The notes under the pieces: model-generated | The model's input: the letters and a program-made list of their open reading frames with translations, nothing else | Databases searched by the model: none | What the model was told of the DNA's origin: nothing | Assembly: GCA_902628335.1 (NCBI GenBank) | Contig: CACOMO010000004.1 | Coordinates: 1-64,000 of the forward strand | Source of the DNA: an uncultured Gammaproteobacteria bacterium | GTDB lineage: Bacteria; Pseudomonadota; Gammaproteobacteria; GCA-002705445; GCA-002716945 | Length of the DNA stretch: 64,000 nt | Reading direction: 5' to 3' | Part shown: piece after piece, positions 41,759 to 49,554 of the stretch | Layout: each line of letters opens with the position of its first letter | How positions within the stretch are numbered: position 1 is the first letter of the stretch | Made by a program: the position numbers and the translations under genes

Positions 41759-42669
41759 GATTTAACCAATTTTTTCGCTCCTTGATTAATGAAGATTTTG
41801 CCAAATATCTGTCCAGCTTCCTCGGAGTTCTCTAATTCACACTCGTATTTTGATTTAATAAATGATCTTCCTTTGCTATCTGAAACATATCCCTTTAAAA
41901 TTAATTTTCTTTTATCAATCTTACTAATAATTCCTATCGGTGAATTACAATCTCCGGAGATCGTTCTAACAAATTCTCTCTCCTGAGTCACGCATATATT
42001 AAGCTCATGATTTCCAAGTTTAGAGAACAATTTTTTTATCTTTCTATTTTTTTTTAAGTACTCTACACACAAAGCGCCCTGGCCCGCAGAAGGTATAAAA
42101 TAGTTTTCGGATATGTATTGTGTAATCATTTTTCCTAGATTTAGCCTGTGTATTCCAGCTGCTGCTAGTATAAGTGCATCGCACTTACCTTCTTCTAGTT
42201 TTCTAAGTCTTGTACCAATATTCCCACGTACTTCTATTATTTTAAAATTTGGCGAAATTGCTCGTAAAAGTGCCATTCTTCTCGGGCTAGATGTCCCAAT
42301 TTTGGCATTTCTGGGCATATCTATCAGGCTCGCATACTTATTTGATATCATTATGTCTTGAGGACATTCTCTGTCTAGGACTGGCATAATATCAAATCTA
42401 GGATCTAAGGCTGCAGGCACGTCTTTAAGTGAGTGCACCGCGATGTCTACTTTCTCCTTAAGTAAACTATTTTCTAGTTCTTTTATAAATAATCCTTTGC
42501 CACCATTTGTTTTAAAAGCATCTTTACTTATTGTGTCCCCAGATGTTGTTGTTGGAACTAATTTAATATCGCATCCGTTTGTCCGTTTCCTCAACATATC
42601 TACAACAAGATTACATTGCGCTAATGCCAAAGGGCTTTTTCTCGTCGCAATCCTAATAGTATCTTGCAT
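41755..42669 (-). CDS. hemC: Porphobilinogen deaminase (hydroxymethylbilane synthase)
   Basis: 304 residues. It polymerises four porphobilinogens to hydroxymethylbilane. Motifs are IATRKSPLALAQ, KDVPAALDPRF with the catalytic Asp region near residue 85, GTSSPRRMALL near 130, and SGDCNSPIGI near 245 with the Cys that holds the dipyrromethane cofactor. Length is typical. It is divergent from argH across a 71-base gap. Confidence 0.96.
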   Translation of the reverse strand: MQDTIRIATRKSPLALAQCNLVVDMLRKRTNGCDIKLVPTTTSGDTISKDAFKTNGGKGLFIKELENSLLKEKVDIAVHSLKDVPAALDPRFDIMPVLDRECPQDIMISNKYASLIDMPRNAKIGTSSPRRMALLRAISPNFKIIEVRGNIGTRLRKLEEGKCDALILAAAGIHRLNLGKMITQYISENYFIPSAGQGALCVEYLKKNRKIKKLFSKLGNHELNICVTQEREFVRTISGDCNSPIGIISKIDKRKLILKGYVSDSKGRSFIKSKYECELENSEEAGQIFGKIFINQGAKKLVKS

Positions 42670-42740
42670 ATTTGTTATTTCCTGAATTGATGTATAGTAT
42701 ACTTGTTATTAAACAATAAATCATTGAGATAAGAATAGCT

Positions 42741-44135
42741 ATGAAAAATAAAACATGGTCAGGAAGATTCAAAAAACAGATCAATGAAGATGTATTGGAT
42801 TTTAGTCAAAGCTTGACTGTAGATATTGTTCTGTACGAAGCTGATATTTTGGTTACAGAGGCCCATGTAGAAATGTTATACGAATGTGGTCATATCAGCC
42901 TTAAAGAGATGAGAAAAATTAGAGCAGGGCTCAAAAAATTGAGGTCTCTAGCTAACAATGGTGAATTACCTTGGTCTGTTGAGTTTGAAGATGTTCATAT
43001 GAATATTGAAAATGCGCTCGTGGACCTGATCGGTGAAGTGGGCAAGAAAATACATCTTGGGAGATCACGTAATGATCTTGTAGCTACTGACATGAGAATA
43101 TATTTGAGAGAATTACTTGATGTAACTTCAGCTGAAATTAGAGAATTCCGTAAAACAATCACTAATTTAGCTGTAAAATATCACGCTAATATTTTTCCTG
43201 GATACACACATTTACAAATAGCTCAACCAGTAACTTTTGGCCATCATTTGTTAGCTTGGCAAGAAATGATGGCAAGGGATGAACAAAGATTAAATAATGT
43301 TAAGTCCATGATAAATGTTATGCCACTCGGCTCTGCTGCACTATCTGGCACATCCCTAAAGTTAGATAGATCCATGGTAGCAAAAAAGCTCGGTTTTGAT
43401 GGTGTTACGAAAAACTCTATGGATGCTGTTAGTGATAGAGATTACATAGTAGATTTTGCTCATGCAAATGCCATGACAATGATGCATTTATCGAGAATCT
43501 CAGAAGAGCTGATATTATGGATGAATCCTCAGTTTAATCTCATAGAAATCGACGAAAGTTTTTGTACAGGATCATCTATAATGCCTCAAAAGAAAAATCC
43601 AGATGTACTTGAACTTGTTAGAGGTAAATCAGGTGCTGTGTATGGAAATCTAATGAGTTTGTTTGTTCTATTAAAAGGTCTCCCATTAACATACAATCGT
43701 GATCTACAAGAAGATAAGAATATTATCTTTGAATCAATTGACACAACTATATCGTCAATTGATATAATAAATAAACTCATGCAAACGCTCAAGCTTAACA
43801 AGGAAAACGCGCATTATCTTGCTGAAACCTCTTTTTCTACAGCTACTGATCTTGCAGAATATCTATCAGCAAAGGGTGTTGCTTTTAGGGATTCACACCA
43901 TATAGTTGGTAGTGTAGTGAAATACTGCGAAAGCAAAAACATGTCGATGAAGCAACTTACAATTCAAGAATTTAATACATTCTCTAAACTAATTGATAAC
44001 GACGTCTACAAATACATTTCTGTGGAGCACTCAGTATCAGCAAGGAAAAATATCGGATCTACTTCTCCTAAAAACGTTTTGAAGAATGCTAAGCAAGTTT
44101 TATCGACACTTCACAAGAATAAAACAAAAAAGTAA
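42741..44135 (+). CDS. argH: Argininosuccinate lyase
   Basis: 464 residues. It splits argininosuccinate into arginine and fumarate, last step of arginine synthesis. The family signature SSIMPQKKNPD is near residue 280, and the N-terminus WSGRFKKQINEDV is standard. The divergent hemC-argH arrangement is conserved in pseudomonads. Its TAA stop shares a base with the next ATG (TAATG). Confidence 0.97.
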   Translation: MKNKTWSGRFKKQINEDVLDFSQSLTVDIVLYEADILVTEAHVEMLYECGHISLKEMRKIRAGLKKLRSLANNGELPWSVEFEDVHMNIENALVDLIGEVGKKIHLGRSRNDLVATDMRIYLRELLDVTSAEIREFRKTITNLAVKYHANIFPGYTHLQIAQPVTFGHHLLAWQEMMARDEQRLNNVKSMINVMPLGSAALSGTSLKLDRSMVAKKLGFDGVTKNSMDAVSDRDYIVDFAHANAMTMMHLSRISEELILWMNPQFNLIEIDESFCTGSSIMPQKKNPDVLELVRGKSGAVYGNLMSLFVLLKGLPLTYNRDLQEDKNIIFESIDTTISSIDIINKLMQTLKLNKENAHYLAETSFSTATDLAEYLSAKGVAFRDSHHIVGSVVKYCESKNMSMKQLTIQEFNTFSKLIDNDVYKYISVEHSVSARKNIGSTSPKNVLKNAKQVLSTLHKNKTKK

Positions 44136-44482
44136 TGAGAGTGCTGATCATATCGTTAGTGATTTCGTTTTTTTCTACTTTAGTATATTCATCGCAGCCA
44201 ACGACTAAAGAATTCATGGCTAATATTGAATCACCTAAGTATGATGAATATTTATATGGGCTTGAGTCTGGTCTAGACTGGGCTAATGAGCTTACTTATA
44301 GAGAACATAAATTGGAAATATTTTGCAAGCCAAACGATCTTGAGGTGTCAGCATCATTATTGAAAGATTTTATTAAGAAAGAGATAGCTGATAATGCCTC
44401 ATTTTATAAAAAATACGAGAATGAGCCACTGGTAGGCCTAGCATTCCGTAACTCTTATATAGATAATTTCTCTTGTCAGTAG
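44135..44482 (+). CDS. Secreted Rap1a/Tai-like small protein
   Basis: 115 residues with a clean signal peptide (cleavage near VYSSQ). The mature part has only two cysteines, in IFCKPNDL and at the C-terminal NFSCQ. The pattern Cys-x-Pro, a helix with LLKDFIKKE, then LVGLAFRNSY and a final Cys recalls the Rap1a/Tai domain (small periplasmic helical proteins, some of them immunity proteins to T6SS amidases). That match is by eye only. It is coupled to argH by TAATG. No T6SS genes are seen here, so an immunity role is not supported. Confidence 0.6.
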   Translation: MRVLIISLVISFFSTLVYSSQPTTKEFMANIESPKYDEYLYGLESGLDWANELTYREHKLEIFCKPNDLEVSASLLKDFIKKEIADNASFYKKYENEPLVGLAFRNSYIDNFSCQ

Positions 44483-44553
44483 GAAAAATTGATAGATAGA
44501 TAAATTTTTTTCATTATAATATTACTGATAATTAGTAAAAAAGGAGAATTAAT

Positions 44554-44916
44554 ATGGCAGATCATCCAGTGCCACAAGGTGATGATATTATATTACCAGA
44601 TGGAACAGTAGTAGGAACTTGGAATGGAGATGATGTAAGAGATCTTCAAAAAGAAGTTCAACGCATAATGAAGGAGCAAAAAGACAGCGGTGCTGACAGA
44701 AATAATCTTTTAATAAGGTTTGGTATCCCTCACATGGATCAGACTCCTGATCATCTCAAAACGTTTATTGCTTACGCATTATGGGGTGTTGATAAGAAAG
44801 GAATGTGTTTGACACATCGTAGAGCAGATCATTTTGAATCCGTGGAAAAAATTAATGAAAAGTATGGCAGTGAAACTGCTATAGCAGCTGCTAATAGGTA
44901 CAAAGAACCCAAGTAA
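44554..44916 (+). CDS. Conserved-looking hypothetical protein, well translated
   Basis: 120 residues, soluble, hydrophilic, with no signal peptide. It contains LPDGTVVGTWNGDDVRDL near the start and HMDQTPDHLKTFIAYALWGV near residue 68; I do not know the family. The Shine-Dalgarno AGGAG lies 7 bases before the ATG, a TATAAT is at 44515-44520, and a perfect hairpin follows the stop codon. That combination of promoter, strong ribosome site and hairpin marks a well-expressed single gene. A single Cys is in GMCLTHRR. Confidence 0.7.
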   Translation: MADHPVPQGDDIILPDGTVVGTWNGDDVRDLQKEVQRIMKEQKDSGADRNNLLIRFGIPHMDQTPDHLKTFIAYALWGVDKKGMCLTHRRADHFESVEKINEKYGSETAIAAANRYKEPK

Positions 44917-44922
44917 TATTGT

Positions 44923-44943
44923 GAGTCTAGTTGAACTAGACTC
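44923..44943. terminator. Hairpin between converging genes
   Basis: A perfect 8-base-pair stem (GAGTCTAG/CTAGACTC) with a 5-base loop sits between the stop codons of the 120-residue protein and the esterase. Neither strand has a proper T run after it, so it would be a weak intrinsic terminator or an mRNA 3'-end protecting structure working in both directions. Confidence 0.6.
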
Positions 44944-45578
44944 TATATTAGTTTACTAATCCAATCAGTCATTTCTGCAGTGACTTCTTTAGTAATTGTG
45001 TGTCCGAAATCGCCTTCATACTTACAGATATGATTACATCTTGATTCAAGAAAATAGACGGTTTTTTCATAGGTTTCGAAAGAAATAACATTATCACTTT
45101 TACCATGCGCGATAAATATTTTGTTTGCTTCAACTTTTTTCTCGCTGTATCTTTCTACATTAGGCATATAACCTGATAGAGCTATGCAAGCTGTGACTTT
45201 AGTTCTCTCCTCGAACTGGTAGCTTAGTGAGAGTGCAGCACCTTGAGAGAACCCACCTATGATTATTTTTTCATCATCGCAATATTCTTCTATCAGGGAG
45301 TCCACTATCTTATGTGCACCCACCAGTCCAGCATAATCCTCAGTAATTGACTTATCATTCTCCACTATTGGCAGAGGATACCATGATCTCTTTCCGTCTC
45401 TTTCTGGTGCATTTGGTATTACAATGAATAAGCTATCATCCAACAATAGATTTAACATCTTCATCGATGGTTCAAAAGACCAATTGTTTGCTCCGTAACC
45501 ATGAAACCAAAAAAGTATAACAGATGAAGTGGACTTATCACCGATTGTTATAACATTTTCATTATTTAATTGTTTCAT
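44943..45578 (-). CDS. Carboxylesterase/phospholipase family hydrolase
   Basis: 211 residues of the alpha/beta hydrolase family 2 (EstB-like). The oxyanion segment is WFHGYGANNW near residue 22, the nucleophile elbow GGFSQGAALS carries Ser near 112, the Asp lies in HGKSDNVI and the His in DFGHTI. The start at 45578 (MKQLNNENV) is chosen to give the usual N-terminus; the frame is open to 45653, into the divergent lptM gene. Cleavage of short acyl esters is inferred from the family. Confidence 0.87.
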   Translation of the reverse strand: MKQLNNENVITIGDKSTSSVILFWFHGYGANNWSFEPSMKMLNLLLDDSLFIVIPNAPERDGKRSWYPLPIVENDKSITEDYAGLVGAHKIVDSLIEEYCDDEKIIIGGFSQGAALSLSYQFEERTKVTACIALSGYMPNVERYSEKKVEANKIFIAHGKSDNVISFETYEKTVYFLESRCNHICKYEGDFGHTITKEVTAEMTDWISKLI

Positions 45579-45604
45579 TGCTAGCAGACAATAATTTTTA
45601 AGCT

Positions 45605-45610
45605 TATAAT
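45605..45610 (+). promoter_or_regulatory. -10 element of lptM-lysA (leaderless candidate)
   Basis: TATAAT ends 7 bases before the first ATG of lptM (45618), so transcription should start at or next to it. No Shine-Dalgarno is present. It is the probable promoter for lptM, lysA, dapF and xerC. Confidence 0.5.
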
Positions 45611-45617
45611 GTAACAT

Positions 45618-45776
45618 ATGTATACAATAATGACCCATTTTTTTAGAAGACATACTCTATTATTCCTTATTGTATTTTTCACGAGTATTTTGTCAGCATG
45701 CGGCAACAAAGGTCCGCTAACAGTTCCAGATGCACTTAATAAAGAAATTATGACGGATGTTTCATTAGATAATTAA
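45618..45776 (+). CDS. lptM: LPS assembly lipoprotein LptM (YifL)
   Basis: 52 residues: a signal peptide with lipobox LSAC, then CGNKGPLTVPDA, the CGxKGPL hallmark of LptM/YifL. It is a small outer-membrane lipoprotein which helps the LptD-LptE translocon to form its correct disulfides. The 5' neighbour is divergent, and lysA follows after 4 bases; lptM-(lysA)-dapF-xerC order is conserved in gammaproteobacteria. The start could also be the ATG at 45630; the -10 box spacing favours 45618. Confidence 0.88.
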   Translation: MYTIMTHFFRRHTLLFLIVFFTSILSACGNKGPLTVPDALNKEIMTDVSLDN

Positions 45777-45780
45777 CACG

Positions 45781-47025
45781 ATGACACTTAAATATGTAAA
45801 CGAGTCTCTAACTTTTGATAATATTGATATTCAGGAATTAGACCAAACAATACAAACACCATATTATCTTTATTCAAAAAATACGATCGACAAAAATGTA
45901 GACGAATATATTAGTGAACTAAAAAACATAAATTCATTAATATGTTATTCTGTGAAAGCTAACTCTAATTTATCAATTCTGTCTTTATTTGCAAAAAAAA
46001 ATTTAGGTTTTGACATAGTTTCTGGAGGAGAGCTACACAGAGTAATTAGAGCTGGAGGTGACTCATCTAAAGTTGTTTTTTCTGGTGTAGGCAAGACTGA
46101 TGAAGAAATAGAATTTGCATTAAAAAATAACATATATTGTTTTAATGTCGAATCACAAGGCGAGCTAAGCAGGATAGATGCGATAGCATCACTACTTGGC
46201 GTCAAGGCAAATATTTCTCTTAGAGTAAATCCTGAAATTGATGCGAATACTCATCCATACATAACAACTGGGCTTTCAGAAAATAAATTCGGTATCAGCC
46301 AAAATGATGTTCTTAGTGTATTTAAGATGATTAGTAACTTCAAGTCTCTAAATATATGTGGTATCGATTATCACATTGGTTCACAGATAGTGGATCTAGA
46401 CCCATTCATTGATTCAGCAAATAAAGTTTTATTACTTATCAATGAGCTTGAAAAAGAACAAATAGACCTATTACATGTTGATCTGGGTGGTGGTTTAGGG
46501 ATTGGTTACAATAATGAATTACCAATTAGCAGAGGAGAGTATGTTCGATCAGTATCCGAAGTCTTTAAAGATAAAAACCTTAAGCTCATTTTTGAGCCAG
46601 GGAGATCACTCATTGGTGATGCTGGAATCTTAGTGACAAAAGTTATTGAGAAAAAAAATAATAACGGGAAAAAATTCATTATAGTAGATGCTGGGATGAA
46701 TGATCTTATTAGACCACCTCTCTATAAAGCATTTCATAAAATATCTTCAGTAAAAGAACACAACACATCTAAAGATTTGTTTGATATTGTTGGCCCTGTT
46801 TGTGAAACTGCTGATTTCTTTGGAAAAGATAGACGTATATCGGCAAATATAGGTGACTTAATTGTAATTGAAGATGCAGGCGCATATGGCTTTGTCTTGT
46901 CTTCGAATTATAACTCTAGACCCAGGGCCCCGGAGTATTTGATCTCTGATAAAGATGTCGCTTGTATCCGCGGAAGAGAAGAATATAAAGATATAATTGG
47001 GGACGAAGAAGAATATCTTAAGTAG
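45781..47025 (+). CDS. lysA: Diaminopimelate decarboxylase
   Basis: 414 residues, PLP-dependent fold III. The cofactor lysine is Lys59 in CYSVKAN; the HIGSQ segment near residue 198 and the glycine-rich DLGGGLGIGY near 235 bind PLP phosphate; GPVCETADFFGKD near 338 provides the catalytic Cys region. It makes lysine from meso-DAP. dapF follows 4 bases on, giving two consecutive steps of the same pathway. Confidence 0.97.
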   Translation: MTLKYVNESLTFDNIDIQELDQTIQTPYYLYSKNTIDKNVDEYISELKNINSLICYSVKANSNLSILSLFAKKNLGFDIVSGGELHRVIRAGGDSSKVVFSGVGKTDEEIEFALKNNIYCFNVESQGELSRIDAIASLLGVKANISLRVNPEIDANTHPYITTGLSENKFGISQNDVLSVFKMISNFKSLNICGIDYHIGSQIVDLDPFIDSANKVLLLINELEKEQIDLLHVDLGGGLGIGYNNELPISRGEYVRSVSEVFKDKNLKLIFEPGRSLIGDAGILVTKVIEKKNNNGKKFIIVDAGMNDLIRPPLYKAFHKISSVKEHNTSKDLFDIVGPVCETADFFGKDRRISANIGDLIVIEDAGAYGFVLSSNYNSRPRAPEYLISDKDVACIRGREEYKDIIGDEEEYLK

Positions 47026-47029
47026 GAAT

Positions 47030-47869
47030 ATGTTAATAAATTTTACTAAAATGAATAGTCAAGGCAATAATTTTATGCTTGTTGATTTAGTAAAGGAGAA
47101 ATTAATTTTATCAGAGGATGACATACATAAAATTATACAGAAATCTGAAGATAATTTTGACCAGTTGCTTTTGATTAACTTTAAGTTTAATTCAAACAGT
47201 ATATATTGTCAGATCTATAATAGTGATGGTTCAAAGGCATATCAGTGTGGGAATGGATTACGAGCAATCATGTTGTATCTAAATGAAAAATATAATTACT
47301 CAAAAATAGTCGTTGATATTGAAAATGTTAAATATTCTGTAACTATTAATGATCAAAAAGAAATAACTGCATCAATGGGAGAGTCACGATCATTTAGATT
47401 GATAGATAACAATGTGCATTACCAAAATTCTCTCGAGAGACAAAATATACTCATTGACTCTATTAAGAAGTCTGTTGGGTTCTATCTGATTGACCTTGGC
47501 AACAAACATTGTGTTATCGTTGATCAATTTGATAATTATGAAAAATCAATAATCACGAACTTTTTTGACAACTACTATTCGAATCTTCTTAATTTAGAGT
47601 TCGTCGATAATCCTAAAGATCTATTTGATTTCAATTGTGGTCATTTTACCATTAATGTATACGAAGCTGGAGCTGGCTGGACAAAATCATGTGGAAGTGG
47701 TGCAACCGCAGTAGCATCATTATTTTATGAAATTCACGGAGCCCAAGTATGCGATAAATTAATCTTCATCAAACAGAAGGGTGGAGAACTCACTGTTAAA
47801 AAAAAGAATAAGAATCTTTTGCTTATAGGTCCGAGTACAATTGAGTTCGAGGGAAAACTTAATGTCTAA
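47030..47869 (+). CDS. dapF: Diaminopimelate epimerase
   Basis: 279 residues, PLP-independent. The two catalytic cysteines are in QCGNGLRA near residue 74 and SCGSGATA near 222. It converts LL-DAP to meso-DAP for peptidoglycan and lysine. The ATG at 47030 is chosen because AGGA precedes it and the protein then begins MLINFTKMNSQGNNF, as DapF should; the frame is open from 46997 inside lysA. Usual basic GAGE-T motif is AGAGWTKS here. Confidence 0.94.
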   Translation: MLINFTKMNSQGNNFMLVDLVKEKLILSEDDIHKIIQKSEDNFDQLLLINFKFNSNSIYCQIYNSDGSKAYQCGNGLRAIMLYLNEKYNYSKIVVDIENVKYSVTINDQKEITASMGESRSFRLIDNNVHYQNSLERQNILIDSIKKSVGFYLIDLGNKHCVIVDQFDNYEKSIITNFFDNYYSNLLNLEFVDNPKDLFDFNCGHFTINVYEAGAGWTKSCGSGATAVASLFYEIHGAQVCDKLIFIKQKGGELTVKKKNKNLLLIGPSTIEFEGKLNV

Positions 47870-48755
47870 CAATTTGAAGCAACTAATCGACAAATTTCAT
47901 GATTATATAAAGTACGAAAAACAATATAGTAAACACACTACAAAGAACTATTTGATAGATTTAAAACAATTTGAAGTGCATTTTGAGACTAATGATCTAT
48001 CTACAATCACCACAACCAGCTTACAAGAATATATATCATCACTACGTAAGTTAGGCTTAGATCCATCAACCATTGCAAGAAAGAAATCATCAATATCCTC
48101 ATTATTTAATTTTTTTTGTAAGAAGAAGATTATTGATACGAATCCTTGTAAAAAAATTATATCGCCTAAAAGAAAAAGTAAACTCCCGACTGTGATGTCA
48201 ATAACAGAAATAAATCAATTATGTGATATAAAAGAAAAATCATTTCAGGCTATTAGAGATAAGGCAATAATTGAATTAATGTATAGCTCAGCGCTAAGAC
48301 TAAGTGAAACTTCATCTTTGAACTTGTCATCTATTGACTTCAAAAGTAAATTATTAGTGGTGGAGGGTAAAGGGAGTAGGAATAGATACCTACCGGTCGG
48401 TGATTGTGCTCTATCGGCAGTCACAAAATGGATTAAAACCAGAGAGAATATAGCAGTAAAGAATGAAATTGCTCTATTCTTAAACAAGTACGGGAAACGA
48501 ATATCAAATCGCTCAATCCAGCAACGAATTACTTTTTGGTGTAAAAAGAAGTCCCTAAATTACGTCATTAACCCACACGTTTTGAGACACACTTGTGCTA
48601 CGCACTTATTAGAATCATCAGGTGACATTAGAGCAGTGCAGGAATTTCTAGGTCATCAAGATATTAGCACTACACAAATTTATACTAGTGTTAACTTTGA
48701 TTATGTAAAAAAAGTTTATGATAAAACTCATCCTAGAGCCAAATCTTCAAATTAA
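47862..48755 (+). CDS. xerC: Tyrosine recombinase XerC
   Basis: 297 residues. The core-binding domain (about 1-100) precedes the catalytic domain with Arg in ALRLSE, the HVLRHTCATHLL motif near 238, GHQDI near 263, and the nucleophile Tyr in QIYTSVNF near 273. It resolves chromosome dimers at dif together with XerD. The start at 47862 overlaps dapF by 8 bases and has GAGGG 8 bases upstream. The dapF-xerC adjacency is conserved. Confidence 0.95.
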   Translation: MSNNLKQLIDKFHDYIKYEKQYSKHTTKNYLIDLKQFEVHFETNDLSTITTTSLQEYISSLRKLGLDPSTIARKKSSISSLFNFFCKKKIIDTNPCKKIISPKRKSKLPTVMSITEINQLCDIKEKSFQAIRDKAIIELMYSSALRLSETSSLNLSSIDFKSKLLVVEGKGSRNRYLPVGDCALSAVTKWIKTRENIAVKNEIALFLNKYGKRISNRSIQQRITFWCKKKSLNYVINPHVLRHTCATHLLESSGDIRAVQEFLGHQDISTTQIYTSVNFDYVKKVYDKTHPRAKSSN

Positions 48756-48796
48756 GTTACAAAATTCTTAATCTATCAAATCAATATTAGATAATA

Positions 48797-48802
48797 TATA
48801 AT
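48797..48802 (+). promoter_or_regulatory. -10 element of the DUF971-ridA-recG unit (leaderless candidate)
   Basis: TATAAT ends 6 bases before the ATG at 48809. The flanking sequence AATATATAATTTAT is the same as that before dnaN. No Shine-Dalgarno sequence is present. Confidence 0.55.
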
Positions 48803-48808
48803 TTATGT

Positions 48809-49165
48809 ATGATTAAACCATTAGAAATAAGATATATCAAAAAAAATAATATTTTATCACTAGCTTTTGAGGATGGGTTAAAGGAGAATTTGACAATTGA
48901 GTATCTTAGATGCTTTTCTCCATCTGCTGAGGTAAAGGGCCATGGGCCAGGTCAAGAGGTACTTCAGAAAGGCAAAGAGCATGTGATGCTAGATAAGATC
49001 GAACCCATTGGAAACTATGCTGTAAAACTTATTTTTGATGATGGTCATAATACAGGTCTCTACACATGGGAATATCTTCATGAGTTATGTGAAAACTATC
49101 AAATTTATTGGCATGATTACCTCGAAAAACTCAAAGAATCCGGTTATACAAGAAAGAAACCATGA
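48809..49165 (+). CDS. DUF971 domain protein
   Basis: 118 residues of the DUF971 family (also the N-terminal domain of gamma-butyrobetaine hydroxylase). The family pattern LEIRYIKKNNILSLAFEDG, the EYLRCFSPSAEV segment and the C-terminal DDGHNTGLYTWEYLHEL are clear. The fold is small and may bind zinc or act with iron-sulfur proteins; the role is not settled. Its stop overlaps ridA (ATGA), starting a unit ridA-recG-ubiC. Confidence 0.9.
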   Translation: MIKPLEIRYIKKNNILSLAFEDGLKENLTIEYLRCFSPSAEVKGHGPGQEVLQKGKEHVMLDKIEPIGNYAVKLIFDDGHNTGLYTWEYLHELCENYQIYWHDYLEKLKESGYTRKKP

Positions 49166-49551
49166 CAAAAAAAGAGCAAATTATTACTGAAAGAGCACCT
49201 CAAGCAATAGGAGCTTATTCGCAAGCAATAAGATGTGGTAATTTAATTTTTATTTCAGGACAAATTCCTCTTGTGCCCGAAACAATGAAGTTAATCTCTC
49301 AAGACTTTGATCTACAAGTAAACCAAGTGCTAATAAATTTAATGTCGATCGCAAACGAAGCAGGTTGTGACTCAACAAACTTTGTAAAGATAACTGTCTT
49401 TCTCAAGAACCTAGAGAATTTTTCTTCTGTTAATAGAGCAATGGAAAGTGTGTTCGTGAAACCGTATCCAGCAAGAGCAGCTGTTGAAGTAAGTAAGTTA
49501 CCACTAGATGTAGAGGTAGAAATGGATGCGATTTTGGTAGCTGGTTCATGA
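49162..49551 (+). CDS. ridA: RidA family enamine/imine deaminase
   Basis: 129 residues of the YjgF/YER057c/UK114 family. It hydrolyses reactive 2-aminoacrylate and other enamines that damage PLP enzymes. The substrate-binding arginine is in YPARAAVEV near residue 105, and QIPLVPET, GCDSTNFVKITVFL and VEMDAIL are standard family segments. It overlaps the DUF971 gene by 4 bases and precedes recG by 3 bases, so it is part of a coupled unit. Confidence 0.95.
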   Translation: MTKKEQIITERAPQAIGAYSQAIRCGNLIFISGQIPLVPETMKLISQDFDLQVNQVLINLMSIANEAGCDSTNFVKITVFLKNLENFSSVNRAMESVFVKPYPARAAVEVSKLPLDVEVEMDAILVAGS

Positions 49552-49554
49552 CAG

